Shown: positions 53,524 through 63,426 of the stretch, piece by piece
Position numbering within the stretch: the stretch's first letter is position 1
How the letters are laid out: the number at the start of each line of letters is the position of its first letter
Assembly (NCBI GenBank): GCA_029936425.1
Contig: JAPYSU010000008.1
Coordinates: forward strand, 75,469 to 139,468
DNA from: Litorimonas sp.
GTDB lineage: Bacteria; Pseudomonadota; Alphaproteobacteria; Caulobacterales; Maricaulaceae
Direction: 5' to 3'
Length of the DNA: 64,000 nt
Notes under the pieces: generated by a model
Databases searched by the model: none
What the model was told of the DNA's origin: nothing
What the model saw: only the letters and a program-made list of their open reading frames with translations
Made by a program: the position numbers and the translations under genes

Positions 53524-54327
53524 GTGACAGACGGGTCCTATGCATTCAGGGACTTAGGCAACGCCCTCAAGGACCTCAAAGCCTGGTCGGTTATCGCCGC
53601 AAAGCAAATCCAGATAGAAAACAGACGGAACTTTCTGGGTCTGTCCTGGCTGATTATCAGCTTTGCCATTCCGACCTTGGGTATTGGCTGGCTCTTGGCC
53701 AAATTACAGGGCCTGCCTTTGGAGGAGCATATTCCCCACGTCGCCTTTGGCTTTGTCGCTTGGAATTTTCTCTCCAGCTGCATTACCGAAGGGTGCCATA
53801 TATTCTACCGCAATCGATCCATGCTCTTACAGGCGCCCTTATCGCGGTCCGGCTTTGTCATTTCGCTGATTTTCAAAAAGCTCTTTTTATTGCTCTTTCA
53901 CTTTATCGCGGCTTGCGGCATTGCCGCCGCCTTTGGCTGGCGTCCGGACTGGCACGCTTTGTTTCTTCCGGTCTCTCTGCTGATTTATTTTGTAACCGCC
54001 ATCGGGGCGATATTAGTGGTGTCGATTATCAGCGCCAGAATACGCGACTTTTCCGAAATCATCTCTGCCGTCATCCGGCTCTCTTTCTTTTTTACGCCCA
54101 TTATCTGGTCTGCCAATACGCGTAATCTGGAGAGCTCCTCCGTGCTTGAATTCGTCGCCGGCATTAATCCCCTGACCTATTACGTAAACCTGCTTCGCGA
54201 ACCGGCCAGAGGGAGTTTTCCGGACATTCAGACCTTTGGCATCACACTTGGTATCGCGGCTTTTTTAATTATTCTTGGACTTGTGCTTTTGCAAAAGAAC
54301 GGACGAAAAATTGTCTTCTACATTTAA
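53524..54327 (+). CDS. ABC-2 type permease, polysaccharide export (Wzm/KpsM-like)
   Basis: 267 residues from a GTG. About six membrane helices, among them WLIISFAIPTLGIGWLLA, HVAFGFVAWNFLSSCI and LILGIAAFLIILGLVLL-like segments. The N-terminal amphipathic RDLGNALKDLKAWSVIAAKQIQIENR and the FLGLSWLI motif are typical of polysaccharide/teichoic-acid ABC permeases. The ATPase gene overlaps its end. Confidence 0.9.
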   Translation: MTDGSYAFRDLGNALKDLKAWSVIAAKQIQIENRRNFLGLSWLIISFAIPTLGIGWLLAKLQGLPLEEHIPHVAFGFVAWNFLSSCITEGCHIFYRNRSMLLQAPLSRSGFVISLIFKKLFLLLFHFIAACGIAAAFGWRPDWHALFLPVSLLIYFVTAIGAILVVSIISARIRDFSEIISAVIRLSFFFTPIIWSANTRNLESSSVLEFVAGINPLTYYVNLLREPARGSFPDIQTFGITLGIAAFLIILGLVLLQKNGRKIVFYI

Positions 54328-55147
54328 AAAATCAAAGAGCCCCCAGTCAGAGATATCCAAGTCAGAGAGCCTCAAGTCAGAGAGCCTCAGGAAAGACAAA
54401 GCCGAGCCGCCCAAGAAATCGGACGCAAACGGCAAGACGGATATTTTTCCGCGAATTATCGCCAAAGACGTTGAAGTCACTTACCCCCTCGGCTCTTTTA
54501 CGGCCGCCATGCGCAACAGATCCGGTTACAAGGCGCTTAGCGGAATTAATTTTGATCTGAAACCAGGGAGCCGACTTGGCCTGCTTGGCCGCAACGGCTC
54601 CGGCAAATCCACCCTTTTAAGAACGCTCGCCGGCGTGTTTCCGCCCAGCAGCGGAACTCTGGACATTCAGGGCGAAATCTCCTCGATCTTCAATGCCACA
54701 TCAGGATTTGTTCCCAATGCAACGGGGCGCGAAAACATTATTCTACGCGGCTATATGCTGGGTCTGGAGTATGAAAAAATCAAAGATCTTATTCCCAATA
54801 TTGTTGAATTTTGCGAATTGGGCGAATGGATAGACCGCCCCGTTTATCAATATTCCAGCGGGATGACGCTACGGCTCGCCTTTGCTATCGCGACCTCGCT
54901 ACGCAGTCATATCCTGTTGATGGATGAATGGCTGGGCGCCGGGGACGCCGAGTTTATTGCCAAGGCGCAAAAGCGTATGGACGAAATGGTCGAAAACGCC
55001 CAGATAATTGTTTTGGCGTCTCATAACATGCCTCTGCTTTCGCGTGTCTGCGATACCTGTCTCGTGCTGGACAAGAGCAAGGTCGTCTTTCACGGAGACA
55101 CAAAGGAAGCCATTAAGCTCTATCGCGGCGTCCGGGACGGAACCTGA
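54311..55147 (+). CDS. ABC transporter ATPase, polysaccharide export (Wzt/KpsT-like)
   Basis: The start is uncertain: TTG at 54311 is chosen; the frame opens at 54275. The N terminus is a low-complexity tail made by about three 15-bp tandem repeats (SEISKSESLKSESLRKD). Then follow FPRIIAKDVEVTYPLG, Walker A GRNGSGKSTLL, signature YSSGMTLRLAFA, Walker B ILLMDEWLGAGD and H-loop ASHNM. It lacks the extra C-terminal carbohydrate-binding domain, so it is KpsT-like. Powers export of a surface glycan. Confidence 0.9.
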   Translation: MSSTFKKSKSPQSEISKSESLKSESLRKDKAEPPKKSDANGKTDIFPRIIAKDVEVTYPLGSFTAAMRNRSGYKALSGINFDLKPGSRLGLLGRNGSGKSTLLRTLAGVFPPSSGTLDIQGEISSIFNATSGFVPNATGRENIILRGYMLGLEYEKIKDLIPNIVEFCELGEWIDRPVYQYSSGMTLRLAFAIATSLRSHILLMDEWLGAGDAEFIAKAQKRMDEMVENAQIIVLASHNMPLLSRVCDTCLVLDKSKVVFHGDTKEAIKLYRGVRDGT

Positions 55148-55227
55148 TATCGCCGCCCGCTTCGCAGAGCATCCCCTTCACAGCGATATTGATGTGACAC
55201 TTACAGTGTGACGCGTTAGGCAGTCTT

Positions 55228-56169
55228 ATGACCGCCCTAATAGACCCTGCCAAATTTAAAGACCCCAAGAGAACCGCCAAGGGCGAAACCCGCGCAACAG
55301 TCGCCTTTAACAAGCTCGAAACGCTCTGGTTTAATACGGGATCGCTGTGCAATATTGAATGCGAAAACTGTTATATTCTGAGCAGCCCCACAGCGGATCA
55401 TTTTGTCTATTTCAGCCCCGAAGATATGGCGCCCTATCTGGACGAAGTGGACGAGATAGCGGACCGGCCTATTGAAATCGGCTTTACCGGGGGCGAGCCC
55501 TATATGAACCCGGACATTCTCCGCTTGTCGGAAATGGCGCTAGAGCGCGGGCACAGCCTGCTTATTCTGACGAACGCGATGAAGCCGCTCATGCGGCCCC
55601 GGCTGCAAAAGGGTATTTTGGAATTGAATAAACGGTTCCCCGGAAAAATGACCTTGCGCGTCAGCCTCGATCATTTCTCGGAAAAAGGTCATGACGCCGA
55701 ACGCGGAGAGGGCAGTTTTGCCATAGCCCTGAAAGGCATGAACTGGCTTAGCCGTAACGGGGTTAAGTTGAACATTGCCGGGCGGGCGATGTTTTCCGAA
55801 GACGAAGCCGCCGCGCGGGCGGGGTACGGCGCCTTGATTGCCAAACAGGGCTGGGACATGGACGCCATGGACCCCGCGCAATTGAGTCTTTTTCCGGAAA
55901 TGGACGAAAAAGTAGATGTACCGGAAATCACGACAGAATGCTGGGGCATTTTGGACGTCAGTCCCAACGCCATGATGTGTTCCAGCTCCCGCATGGTGGT
56001 TCGGCGCAAAGGAGAAAGCCGCCCCTGCGTTCTCGCCTGCACGCTTCTTTGGGATGATGACCAATTCGAGACAGGAAAAACCCTCACAGAAAGCCTGAAT
56101 CCCGTCTCGCTTAATCATCCGCACTGCGCCAAATTCTGCGTTCTTGGCGGGGCGAGTTGTTCGGCGTGA
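55228..56169 (+). CDS. Radical SAM protein with C-terminal Cys cluster
   Basis: 313 residues. The SAM-cluster motif is Cys41-x3-Cys45-x2-Cys48 (CNIECENC), followed by GFTGGEPYMNP. The C-terminal part has several Cys (ECWGILD, MMCSSSRMV, CVLACTLL, HCAKFCVLGGASC) consistent with a SPASM-like auxiliary cluster. It follows the ABC genes by 80 bp on the same strand. It may modify a peptide, or a sugar or alcohol of the exported product; the substrate is unknown. Confidence 0.85.
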   Translation: MTALIDPAKFKDPKRTAKGETRATVAFNKLETLWFNTGSLCNIECENCYILSSPTADHFVYFSPEDMAPYLDEVDEIADRPIEIGFTGGEPYMNPDILRLSEMALERGHSLLILTNAMKPLMRPRLQKGILELNKRFPGKMTLRVSLDHFSEKGHDAERGEGSFAIALKGMNWLSRNGVKLNIAGRAMFSEDEAAARAGYGALIAKQGWDMDAMDPAQLSLFPEMDEKVDVPEITTECWGILDVSPNAMMCSSSRMVVRRKGESRPCVLACTLLWDDDQFETGKTLTESLNPVSLNHPHCAKFCVLGGASCSA

Positions 56170-56173
56170 GCTG

Positions 56174-58153
56174 TTAAGGCACCATATATTCGCTCGGCCC
56201 ATTTACGTCGTTCAGAAACTTTTCCATTTCGACAAAGAATGTCTCGCGGTTTTTCTGAACCGAGAGATTATGGTTTTCGTCTTCAAACTCCAGAAAGGTC
56301 GCTTTTACATCCGCTTTTTCCAAGGCCTTTTTCATCCGTTCGAATTGTTCAAATTGAACATTTTCATCCTTGTCCCCATGGGCCAGAAAGACAGGGACGG
56401 TTATATTTTCCGCCACATTGACCGGAGAATTGGCGCGGCGTAGATCTTTATCCTCGAAGGCTTTTCCGAAAAATTTCTCCGCAGCATGTTTGCCGCCGCG
56501 GTATTTCTTCAAATCCTTTTTGGCTTCATCAATATCCGTCAATGCCGCCATGGCGATCGCGCATTTATAAAGATCAGGATCAGTCGCAACGCCCATCAGG
56601 GCGGCATATCCGCCATAGGACCACCCGGCAATGCAAGTACGTTCAGGGTCGGCATAGCCTTTTTCCATCAACCAGCGCGCGCCGTCTTCGACATCTTCCT
56701 GCATCACGACCCAATTTGACCGCCCGGCCTCGGCAAAACTTTTGCCATACCCTTCGGACCCGCGAAAATTCATTTGCAAGACGCCGTAACCCCGCGTGGC
56801 AAAAAACTGCGCAAAATAATCAAATTCATGAGAATCGCGCGCATAGGGCCCGCCATGCGGCAGGATAATAAAGGGCAGGTCTTTAAACTGCTCCGTTGTT
56901 TTCACATTGGGCGGAAAGGTGACAAATGCGGGAATCTTTTCCCCGTCTCGGGCCGTGTAATGGACGGCGCTCACATTCCCCAGATCGTCCGGAACAATTT
57001 CATTATACATGCGGCTTAGCCGCGCCGGGAGCTCGTCGCCTGAGTTGAAGATATAAAGCCCGCCCGGATCGTATGCCGCAGACATTTTCACCAGCACCGT
57101 TTTGCCGTTTTCCGTCTGATCAACAAAATCCACTGTGTAGTCGGTAAACTTGGCCCGCAATCTATCGAGCAGAGTGCCGTATTTATCCAGAAGTTCAATC
57201 TTGTCCTTATCCGCAATATACCGGGCCCCGATAACGGTTTCGCCGTCCTTGCTCAACACGACACCTGACGCATCATATTTATCATTGTGGAAAAGCGTCC
57301 GGGTGATTTTTTTCTGTTTCAGATTATAGATATATAGTCCCAAAGTATCCCGGCCCTGATAATCGGCGATGACCAGTTCTGTGCCGTCTTTCAGAATGCC
57401 GTAAATATCTGTCTCCGGGGTAATTCCGGGATAATCATCACTTCTATCCCAGCGCTGCGTTTCGGAATTGTAGATAATCATTTTCTTGTCGCCGCCATCG
57501 GTCTGGCCGGCTCCGATTCGGGGCGTGCCATCTCCGTCGCTGATCCAGTACTCAATACCGTTTTTCCCGCGTTTGACCGTTCGGTCACGGCCTGTCGCCA
57601 CATTGACCTTCTTGATATCGGGATAGGGGTCAAATTCCTTATCGGAATACGCCATCAAAATATGATTAGGGTCGTCTTCGAGCCAGTCGATAACGCGGCT
57701 ATTGTTTTGACGGAACATGCCTCTGGGCTCAACGACAAGGCCACTTTCCTGAGTCTTTATATCTGCGGAATAGAGATAGCTCGCAGTATAGGGTGTATTT
57801 CTAAACGTATCTTGCCGATTGATGGAGGCCACCCATCTGTGATCATTCGCCCATTTAATAAACCCCGGCTTCACGCCTTCGCCTAATCTTATATATTGGG
57901 GATCCCCCTGATTATCGATATTCTGAACATAGATAACATACTCTCCCTCCACATTGACCACTACAGCGATATGCTTCCCATCCGGTGAAATAGCTGCATC
58001 ATAAGCTATCGGAAGCTCCCCAAAAGCTTCGGCGGGCGGCGCCGCGTGGGCAGCCCCATTCACCAAAATAGACGAAGACATAATCTCGCTAGACAAAGAA
58101 ACACATAGACCTAGTAAAAAGGTGGATAGGCTCCGTCTCAATAAAGTCGTCAT
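56174..58153 (-). CDS. S9 family prolyl-oligopeptidase-like peptidase (1)
   Basis: A 659-residue exported serine peptidase. The signal peptide ends near GAAHA-APP. The N-terminal beta-propeller-like part has repeated DGxxI/V strands. The C-terminal alpha/beta hydrolase domain has Ser512 in GWSYGG, Asp596 in HGDKDEN and His628 in DENHNL. It is paralogous to the next gene. Likely a periplasmic dipeptidyl or acylaminoacyl peptidase for scavenging peptides. Confidence 0.92.
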   Translation of the reverse strand: MTTLLRRSLSTFLLGLCVSLSSEIMSSSILVNGAAHAAPPAEAFGELPIAYDAAISPDGKHIAVVVNVEGEYVIYVQNIDNQGDPQYIRLGEGVKPGFIKWANDHRWVASINRQDTFRNTPYTASYLYSADIKTQESGLVVEPRGMFRQNNSRVIDWLEDDPNHILMAYSDKEFDPYPDIKKVNVATGRDRTVKRGKNGIEYWISDGDGTPRIGAGQTDGGDKKMIIYNSETQRWDRSDDYPGITPETDIYGILKDGTELVIADYQGRDTLGLYIYNLKQKKITRTLFHNDKYDASGVVLSKDGETVIGARYIADKDKIELLDKYGTLLDRLRAKFTDYTVDFVDQTENGKTVLVKMSAAYDPGGLYIFNSGDELPARLSRMYNEIVPDDLGNVSAVHYTARDGEKIPAFVTFPPNVKTTEQFKDLPFIILPHGGPYARDSHEFDYFAQFFATRGYGVLQMNFRGSEGYGKSFAEAGRSNWVVMQEDVEDGARWLMEKGYADPERTCIAGWSYGGYAALMGVATDPDLYKCAIAMAALTDIDEAKKDLKKYRGGKHAAEKFFGKAFEDKDLRRANSPVNVAENITVPVFLAHGDKDENVQFEQFERMKKALEKADVKATFLEFEDENHNLSVQKNRETFFVEMEKFLNDVNGPSEYMVP

Positions 58154-58255
58154 AAATGGAAAGTCTCTTATTTGCCCATCCGAACAGGCTTTGCTTTAAT
58201 CTTTAGCTATAAAGAGCAAAGTCGTCTGATAAATGCAAGTTTAGGGCGTAGCTCT

Positions 58256-60250
58256 TTACGGTGAAAATTCGCTTTCTCCGAGGTTTTCCTTCAGGAATTC
58301 CTCCAAACCCTTGAAAAAATCCTGGCGGTTTTCTTCATTCGAGAGGTAATGGTCCTCATCTTCAAACTCCATATAGGTCACTTCGGCAGAGCTGTCCTTC
58401 AAGGCGCGTTTCATACGTTTGAACTGATTGAAATTGACCTGTTGGTCCAATTCGCCATGCGCCAGAAAGAGGGGGACCGTCATGTCCTCGGCTATTTTGA
58501 CAGGTGAATTGGCTTTTATATCGTCTTTGCTTTCAAATCCTGCGCCGATGAAACGCTCTGCGGATTGCTCGCCAAATCTGTAATCGCGCTGATCATTGAT
58601 ATGCGCGCGGATATCCGTCAGCGCCGCCATGGCGATGGAGCATTGATAAAGCTCCGGGTTTTTCGCTGCGCCCATCAAAGAGGCATAGCCTCCATAAGAC
58701 CAACCCGCGATGCAGATACGGTCCGGATCGGCATAGCCTTTCTCGATGAGCCATTTTGTTCCGTCTTCGACATCTTCCTGCATGATGATCCAGTTTTCCC
58801 GGCCTGCCTTTTCAAAGGCCTGCCCAAAACCTTCCGAGCCGCGGAAATTCATTTGTAGAACGGCATAGCCGCGAGAGGCAAAGAACTGGGAGAAATAGTC
58901 GAATCTCTGACTGTCCCGTGCGTAAGGGCCGCCATGCGGCAAAATGATAAAAGGCAGGTTCTTAATCTGGGCCGTATCTGTGACCGTCGGCGGGAGCGTC
59001 ACATAGCTCGGAATACGTTGGCCATCGCGTGCGGAAAATCCAACCGGGATAACCTCGCCAAGCATGTCCGGTTTCAAATCCGGATAATAGGCCCCGAGAT
59101 TGACAGGTTTGCTATCCTTACCTTCGACCATCATCAGGGCGCCGGGATGATAAGGACTGCTCAGCTTGAAAAGCACGGTCTGACCGTCTTGCGATTGATC
59201 GACATAATCAATTGTGAAGCCCTGAAATGTGCGCCGCATGGACTGGAGTATCGTATCATTACCGTCCAGCATTTCGGTTTGGGGTGTATCCGCGATATAA
59301 TTTGCGCCAATGATTTCTCCGCCGTCTTTGGACGTTATTACCCCTGACGCGTCATAAGTATCATTGTGGTAAATTTTGCGCGTTATGGATTTTTCCCTGA
59401 GATCATAAATGTAAAGTCCGAGGGTGTCCTGTCCCTGATAATCGCCAATAATCAGTTCATTGGGATCAGAGGTAAAACCGAAGATATTTGTATCCGCTCT
59501 CAACCCTGGAAATTCATCAGACTCCCGCCAGTAATCGTTGTCAGCGTCTTGTATTCGCAGAACAGCCGTCGCCTCTTTATCGTCCTTGCGGCCCTGGGCG
59601 ATACGAAGTCTCCCGGAGCGGTCTGTTTGCCACCTCTGGATATCTTTCATGCCAATATGGACAATGCTGTCATTTCCTGTCGCGACGTTTACGCGGCGCA
59701 AATCGGGCGTAAGGTTATTATCCTTATCGGAATAGGCCATTAAAATATGGTTTGGGTCGTCCTCAAGCCAGTCCACAACAACATTGTTAAACTGCCTGAA
59801 AATAGCTGAATTACCCAAACGACTCCCGGTTGACGCGCCTCCGGCTGTGCGGGGGTCGACCAGGATTTTTCCCTCCATCGTTTCTATATTTAGCGTATAT
59901 AGATATCCGCTTCGAAAGGGCACTCCGGATAATTCTTCGCTGCGCCAAAAGGAAAGAATAACCTGCTCCTCATTCGCCCATTTTACATAAGCCGGTTTGA
60001 TCGTTTCTCCCAGGCCGGATATTTTTGGAGCTTCATCAGGTTTGTTAATCTCACTAATGCGGAGATAATACCGCCCGTCCTGGCTCATCACCGCAGCAAT
60101 TTTCGTCGCATCCGGTGACAAAGCCGCGTCATATATCGCCGGAAGCTTCCCGAATGCTTCGGCAGGCGGCGGGGCGGCTTTCCCCTGCGAGGCGGTCAGA
60201 GACGTCAGTAAAAAAAGAAACAGACAGGACAGTAACTGTAAGAGGCGCAT
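58256..60250 (-). CDS. S9 family prolyl-oligopeptidase-like peptidase (2)
   Basis: 664 residues, a tandem paralogue of the preceding peptidase. Signal peptide LLQLLSCLFLFLLTSLTASQG, then PPPAEAFGKLPAIYDAALSPD. Triad Ser518 (GWSYGG), Asp602 (HGELDQQ) and His634 (DEDHYL). The ILPHGGPYARDS and NFRGSEGFG motifs are shared with gene 1. The 102 bp between them holds a stem CTTTGCT/AGCAAAG (58189-58221) but no clear terminator. Confidence 0.92.
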   Translation of the reverse strand: MRLLQLLSCLFLFLLTSLTASQGKAAPPPAEAFGKLPAIYDAALSPDATKIAAVMSQDGRYYLRISEINKPDEAPKISGLGETIKPAYVKWANEEQVILSFWRSEELSGVPFRSGYLYTLNIETMEGKILVDPRTAGGASTGSRLGNSAIFRQFNNVVVDWLEDDPNHILMAYSDKDNNLTPDLRRVNVATGNDSIVHIGMKDIQRWQTDRSGRLRIAQGRKDDKEATAVLRIQDADNDYWRESDEFPGLRADTNIFGFTSDPNELIIGDYQGQDTLGLYIYDLREKSITRKIYHNDTYDASGVITSKDGGEIIGANYIADTPQTEMLDGNDTILQSMRRTFQGFTIDYVDQSQDGQTVLFKLSSPYHPGALMMVEGKDSKPVNLGAYYPDLKPDMLGEVIPVGFSARDGQRIPSYVTLPPTVTDTAQIKNLPFIILPHGGPYARDSQRFDYFSQFFASRGYAVLQMNFRGSEGFGQAFEKAGRENWIIMQEDVEDGTKWLIEKGYADPDRICIAGWSYGGYASLMGAAKNPELYQCSIAMAALTDIRAHINDQRDYRFGEQSAERFIGAGFESKDDIKANSPVKIAEDMTVPLFLAHGELDQQVNFNQFKRMKRALKDSSAEVTYMEFEDEDHYLSNEENRQDFFKGLEEFLKENLGESEFSP

Positions 60251-60298
60251 TTATATTCCCTAGTCGATTAAGGGGCCGCTTTCCCGGCCCGCTAAACC

Positions 60299-61339
60299 TT
60301 AAAGAGCAAAATGTTTGGACAAACGCAAGCCTTGAGACTGATAATGCGACCCGTCGCCGCCATAAAGCCGCGCGGGTTTTTCGCTTAAGGGTTCGAAGAC
60401 CAACTTGGCAACAGATTGCCCGTGGCGCAGCAGGAACGGCACGTCCCGGCCTCTCACCTCCAGCACGGCGCGGCTGCCCTGACCGCCGGCCTCGTCCAGT
60501 CCGAAACCGGGGTCGAAAAAGCCGGCATAATGCGCGCGAAACTCGCCGATTTCCGGCGCAATCGGGGCCATCTCGGCGGCCTGATCCTGCGGAATAGAGA
60601 CGGCCTCCTGGCTCGCCAGAATGTAAAACTCTTCCGGGTCCAGAACGAGCTGCCCGTCCGGAGCGTAAAGCGGCTCCCAGTAATCCCGCGCTTTATGGCC
60701 GCTAATGTCCCGCAGATCGACAAGGCCGGAATGCCGCCGCGCGCGCCAGCCGACAATTCCCGTCTGGTCCACGCCCTTCAGGTCAATACTGACCGTTTGC
60801 GTATCCAGAACTTTAGGCTCGCCTGTGCGAAAGCGCAGCTGCACCAGGCGGTCGCCCGGGCGCACCAAAATCGGAAAGGTTCGCGGCGCGACTTCGACAT
60901 AGAGCGGTCCGTGATAGCCGCGCGGGACCGCGTCAAACCGCGTTGCGCCGTCGCAAATCACGCGGGTAAACACATCCAGCCGCCCGGTTGAACTTTTGGG
61001 GTTGGCCGCCGCGCTCAAATGCTCCGGCAAGGCCAGAGCCTCTCTGAGCGGAATAAGATAGACGCAGCCTGTTTCCAGCACCGCGCCATTTGTTATATCA
61101 ATACTGTGCAGACAAAGCGCGTCTCTTGTCGCTTCAATCGCCTCGCCCTCTCCGGGGAGATAGCTCGCCCGCATGCGATAGGCGATATTGCCAAGCTGTA
61201 AATCCAGACTGGCAGGCTGCACCAGAGGCGGCAGCCCCTCCTCTCCGCCTGCCCCGAAGGATTGCGTGATGACGCTGTCCTCAATCAGGCCTTTGATGGC
61301 CTGCTCCGGGAGAATGCCCTTTTTCGCGCTGTCTGTCAT
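60299..61339 (-). CDS. dcd: 2'-deoxycytidine 5'-triphosphate deaminase
   Basis: 346 residues, the long two-domain form typical of Alphaproteobacteria. SFGAGGEEGLPPLVQPASLDLQLG at the N terminus, ANPKSSTGRLDVFTRV (active-site Ser/Arg/Asp region), GPLYVEVAPRTFPILVRPGDRLVQLRF, and a second-domain repeat ending LFEPLSEKPARLYGGDGSHYQSQGLRLSKHF. It deaminates dCTP to dUTP for dTTP synthesis. Confidence 0.93.
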   Translation of the reverse strand: MTDSAKKGILPEQAIKGLIEDSVITQSFGAGGEEGLPPLVQPASLDLQLGNIAYRMRASYLPGEGEAIEATRDALCLHSIDITNGAVLETGCVYLIPLREALALPEHLSAAANPKSSTGRLDVFTRVICDGATRFDAVPRGYHGPLYVEVAPRTFPILVRPGDRLVQLRFRTGEPKVLDTQTVSIDLKGVDQTGIVGWRARRHSGLVDLRDISGHKARDYWEPLYAPDGQLVLDPEEFYILASQEAVSIPQDQAAEMAPIAPEIGEFRAHYAGFFDPGFGLDEAGGQGSRAVLEVRGRDVPFLLRHGQSVAKLVFEPLSEKPARLYGGDGSHYQSQGLRLSKHFAL

Positions 61340-61510
61340 GGAATTTGAGGTAGCACGCTATTCCCGTCTGACAAGAAAAGACTGTAAATTTTTGGGGGTT
61401 AATGGGTAAACCGCTTGCGAGTCGCGCAATCACACCGCATTGTCGCAGCAGAGAGACCGACGAATACGGGCCGATAAAGGATCCGGGCGTCAATTGAGAG
61501 GAGTGGGGGC

Positions 61511-61966
61511 ATGGCAAGAATGGATTCGGCCATTTCGAACAGTATCAAAGTCAAAGAGACAGTGGCCTCCCCATTGTTTGAACAACGCACAAAGGACGTC
61601 ATTGTCCGCGTCGAACCCGAATTTCTCGCCGAACAATCCTCCGTCTCCGACTCCCGCTTCATCTGGGCCTACACGGTCGAAATCGACAATCAGGGCGATA
61701 AAGACCTGCAAGTCACGGAACGGTTCTGGCAAATCGCGGATAGCCGCGGCCAGGTTCAGGAAGTGCGCGGCGCCGGCGTGGTCGGCGAACAGCCCACCAT
61801 TAAATCCGGCGAAGTCTTTCGCTATACAAGCGGCGCGCCGCTCACCGCCCCGTCCGGCATGATGCTCGGCACGTACCGCGTCGAATCCCCTGACGGCGAG
61901 AGCTATGACATCGAGATTCCGGCCTTTGTCCTCGACAGCCCGCATGAAGGCTTGGGCGCAAATTAA
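61511..61966 (+). CDS. apaG: ApaG protein
   Basis: 151 residues, the single FN3-like ApaG domain: VRVEPEFLAEQSSVSDSRFIWAYTVEIDNQG, LQVTERFWQIADSRGQVQEVRGAGVVGEQPTI, GEVFRYTSGAPL and MLGTYRVE. AGGAGTGG precedes the ATG. Associated in enterobacteria with Co2+ resistance and polyphosphate/nucleotide homeostasis; the biochemical role is unclear. Confidence 0.95.
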   Translation: MARMDSAISNSIKVKETVASPLFEQRTKDVIVRVEPEFLAEQSSVSDSRFIWAYTVEIDNQGDKDLQVTERFWQIADSRGQVQEVRGAGVVGEQPTIKSGEVFRYTSGAPLTAPSGMMLGTYRVESPDGESYDIEIPAFVLDSPHEGLGAN

Positions 61967-62128
61967 TCAATGTGAGGCCCCTCACCCGTTTTTCGCAGGT
62001 GATAAACCTGCCAATTAAATCTGCCATTCTATAAATCTGGAAAAATTGACGGCGCTGTCCTTCGCCGTTAGGTCTGAAGGTGTCCTTACCCCCGAGGACT
62101 GTAAAAACTCAGATTTTCAGGCCCCCAA

Positions 62129-63169
62129 ATGACATTTCCGAAACCATACACGCCCGCCGAGACCCGCTACGACTCCATGCCCTATCGCAAATGCGGCCAC
62201 TCCGGCATAAAACTTCCGGCGATCACTCTTGGCCTCTGGCAAAATTTCGGCGGCGAAGATGTGTTTGAAACCGGCCGCGCCATTTTGCGGCACGCTTTTG
62301 ACAATGGCATTAATCATTTCGATCTCGCCAATAATTACGGCCCGCCTTACGGCTCAGCGGAAGAGAATTTCGGCAAGGTTCTGGCGAAAGACTTCAAAAA
62401 CCACAGGGACGAGCTAATTATCTCGTCCAAAGCCGGCTGGGATATGTGGCCCGGACCTTACGGCGGAATCGGAAGCTCCAAAAAATACCTTATCGCCAGC
62501 TGCGATCAGAGCCTGAAACGTCTGGGTGTAGACTATGTCGATATTTTTTACTCCCACCGCGTCGATCCTGACACGCCGCTTGAAGAGACTATGGGCGCGC
62601 TGGCGCAAATCCATCGTCAGGGTAAAGCGCTCTATATCGGTATTTCGTCTTATTCGCCGGAACTCACCCGCAAAGCGGCGGAAATCCTCAGCCGGGAAAA
62701 TGTCCCGCTATTCATTCATCAACCCTCCTATTCCATGCTCAACCGCTGGATAGAAGACGAGCTACTGGACACGCTCGAAGATCTCGGCGCGGGCTGTATC
62801 GGCTTTTCGCCTCTGGCGCAGGGACTGCTCACCGAGAAATATCTGGACGGCGTGCCGGAGGAGGCCCGCGCGTCCAAAGACGGCTCTTTCAGCAAGGATA
62901 TGCTGACCGACACCAATATAAAGCGTATCCGGGAGCTGAATAAAATCGCCGAGCGGCGCGGACAATCTCTCGCCCAGATGGCCATCGCCTGGGTTCTGCG
63001 CGACCCACGCGTCACCTCCGCCCTGATCGGCGCACGGACCGTGGACCAACTGGCAAACTCCCTCGCCAGCCTAGAAACGCTCGACTTTTCAGATGAAGAA
63101 CTGAAGGAAATAGATAAATACGCCAAAGACGGCGACATCAATATCTGGAGCGTATCGTCTGATTTGTGA
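62129..63169 (+). CDS. Aldo/keto reductase, YghZ-like (L-glyceraldehyde 3-phosphate reductase type)
   Basis: 346 residues, close to E. coli YghZ in layout. Tetrad residues are in HFDLANNYGPPYG (Asp, Tyr), ISSKAG (Lys) and FYSHRVD (His). QNFGG, FIHQPSYSMLNRWIE, GFSPLAQGLLTEKYL and the NADPH-binding end ALIGARTVDQLANSLASL are typical. Reduces small aldehydes such as glyceraldehyde 3-phosphate or methylglyoxal. Confidence 0.92.
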   Translation: MTFPKPYTPAETRYDSMPYRKCGHSGIKLPAITLGLWQNFGGEDVFETGRAILRHAFDNGINHFDLANNYGPPYGSAEENFGKVLAKDFKNHRDELIISSKAGWDMWPGPYGGIGSSKKYLIASCDQSLKRLGVDYVDIFYSHRVDPDTPLEETMGALAQIHRQGKALYIGISSYSPELTRKAAEILSRENVPLFIHQPSYSMLNRWIEDELLDTLEDLGAGCIGFSPLAQGLLTEKYLDGVPEEARASKDGSFSKDMLTDTNIKRIRELNKIAERRGQSLAQMAIAWVLRDPRVTSALIGARTVDQLANSLASLETLDFSDEELKEIDKYAKDGDINIWSVSSDL

Positions 63170-63360
63170 GAGGCTGCGATGATGCTTTCTTCCCCCGTTC
63201 ACGGGGTTTGAGCCAAAGAATGATTGGTTATCATTCGATGTGAAAGCTGTCCAAAGGGCGGGGTACAGTTTGTGCGATTGAGCGGCTTGACGTAGATCGG
63301 CAAATGAAGCGCCTTTCGGCAGAGGTCAGACGGGGAGTGACATGATGTCGAACCCGTTTC

Positions 63361-63396
63361 CGTCATTGCAAGACCCCGTTCTTGCAATCCATCTCC
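63361..63396 (+). repeat. 36-bp palindromic repeat, left copy (inverted)
   Basis: The reverse complement of this segment matches 63732-63767 at 32 of 36 positions. Each copy contains a perfect 9-bp stem: here ATTGCAAGA/TCTTGCAAT around ACGGGG (in the orientation of the right copy). With its partner it brackets the broken GIY-YIG gene. Confidence 0.85.
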
Positions 63397-63426
63397 GGGT
63401 GTTTGCTACGCGCCCCAATGGCGGTA

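Noticed and set aside
53508..53528. Tiny ORF (MSDKVS) between the coiled-coil gene and the ABC permease
   Set aside because: Only six codons; the GTG at 53524 fits the permease start.
60115..60991. + strand ORFs of 160 and 191 codons
   Set aside because: Antisense to dcd, which has clear family motifs.
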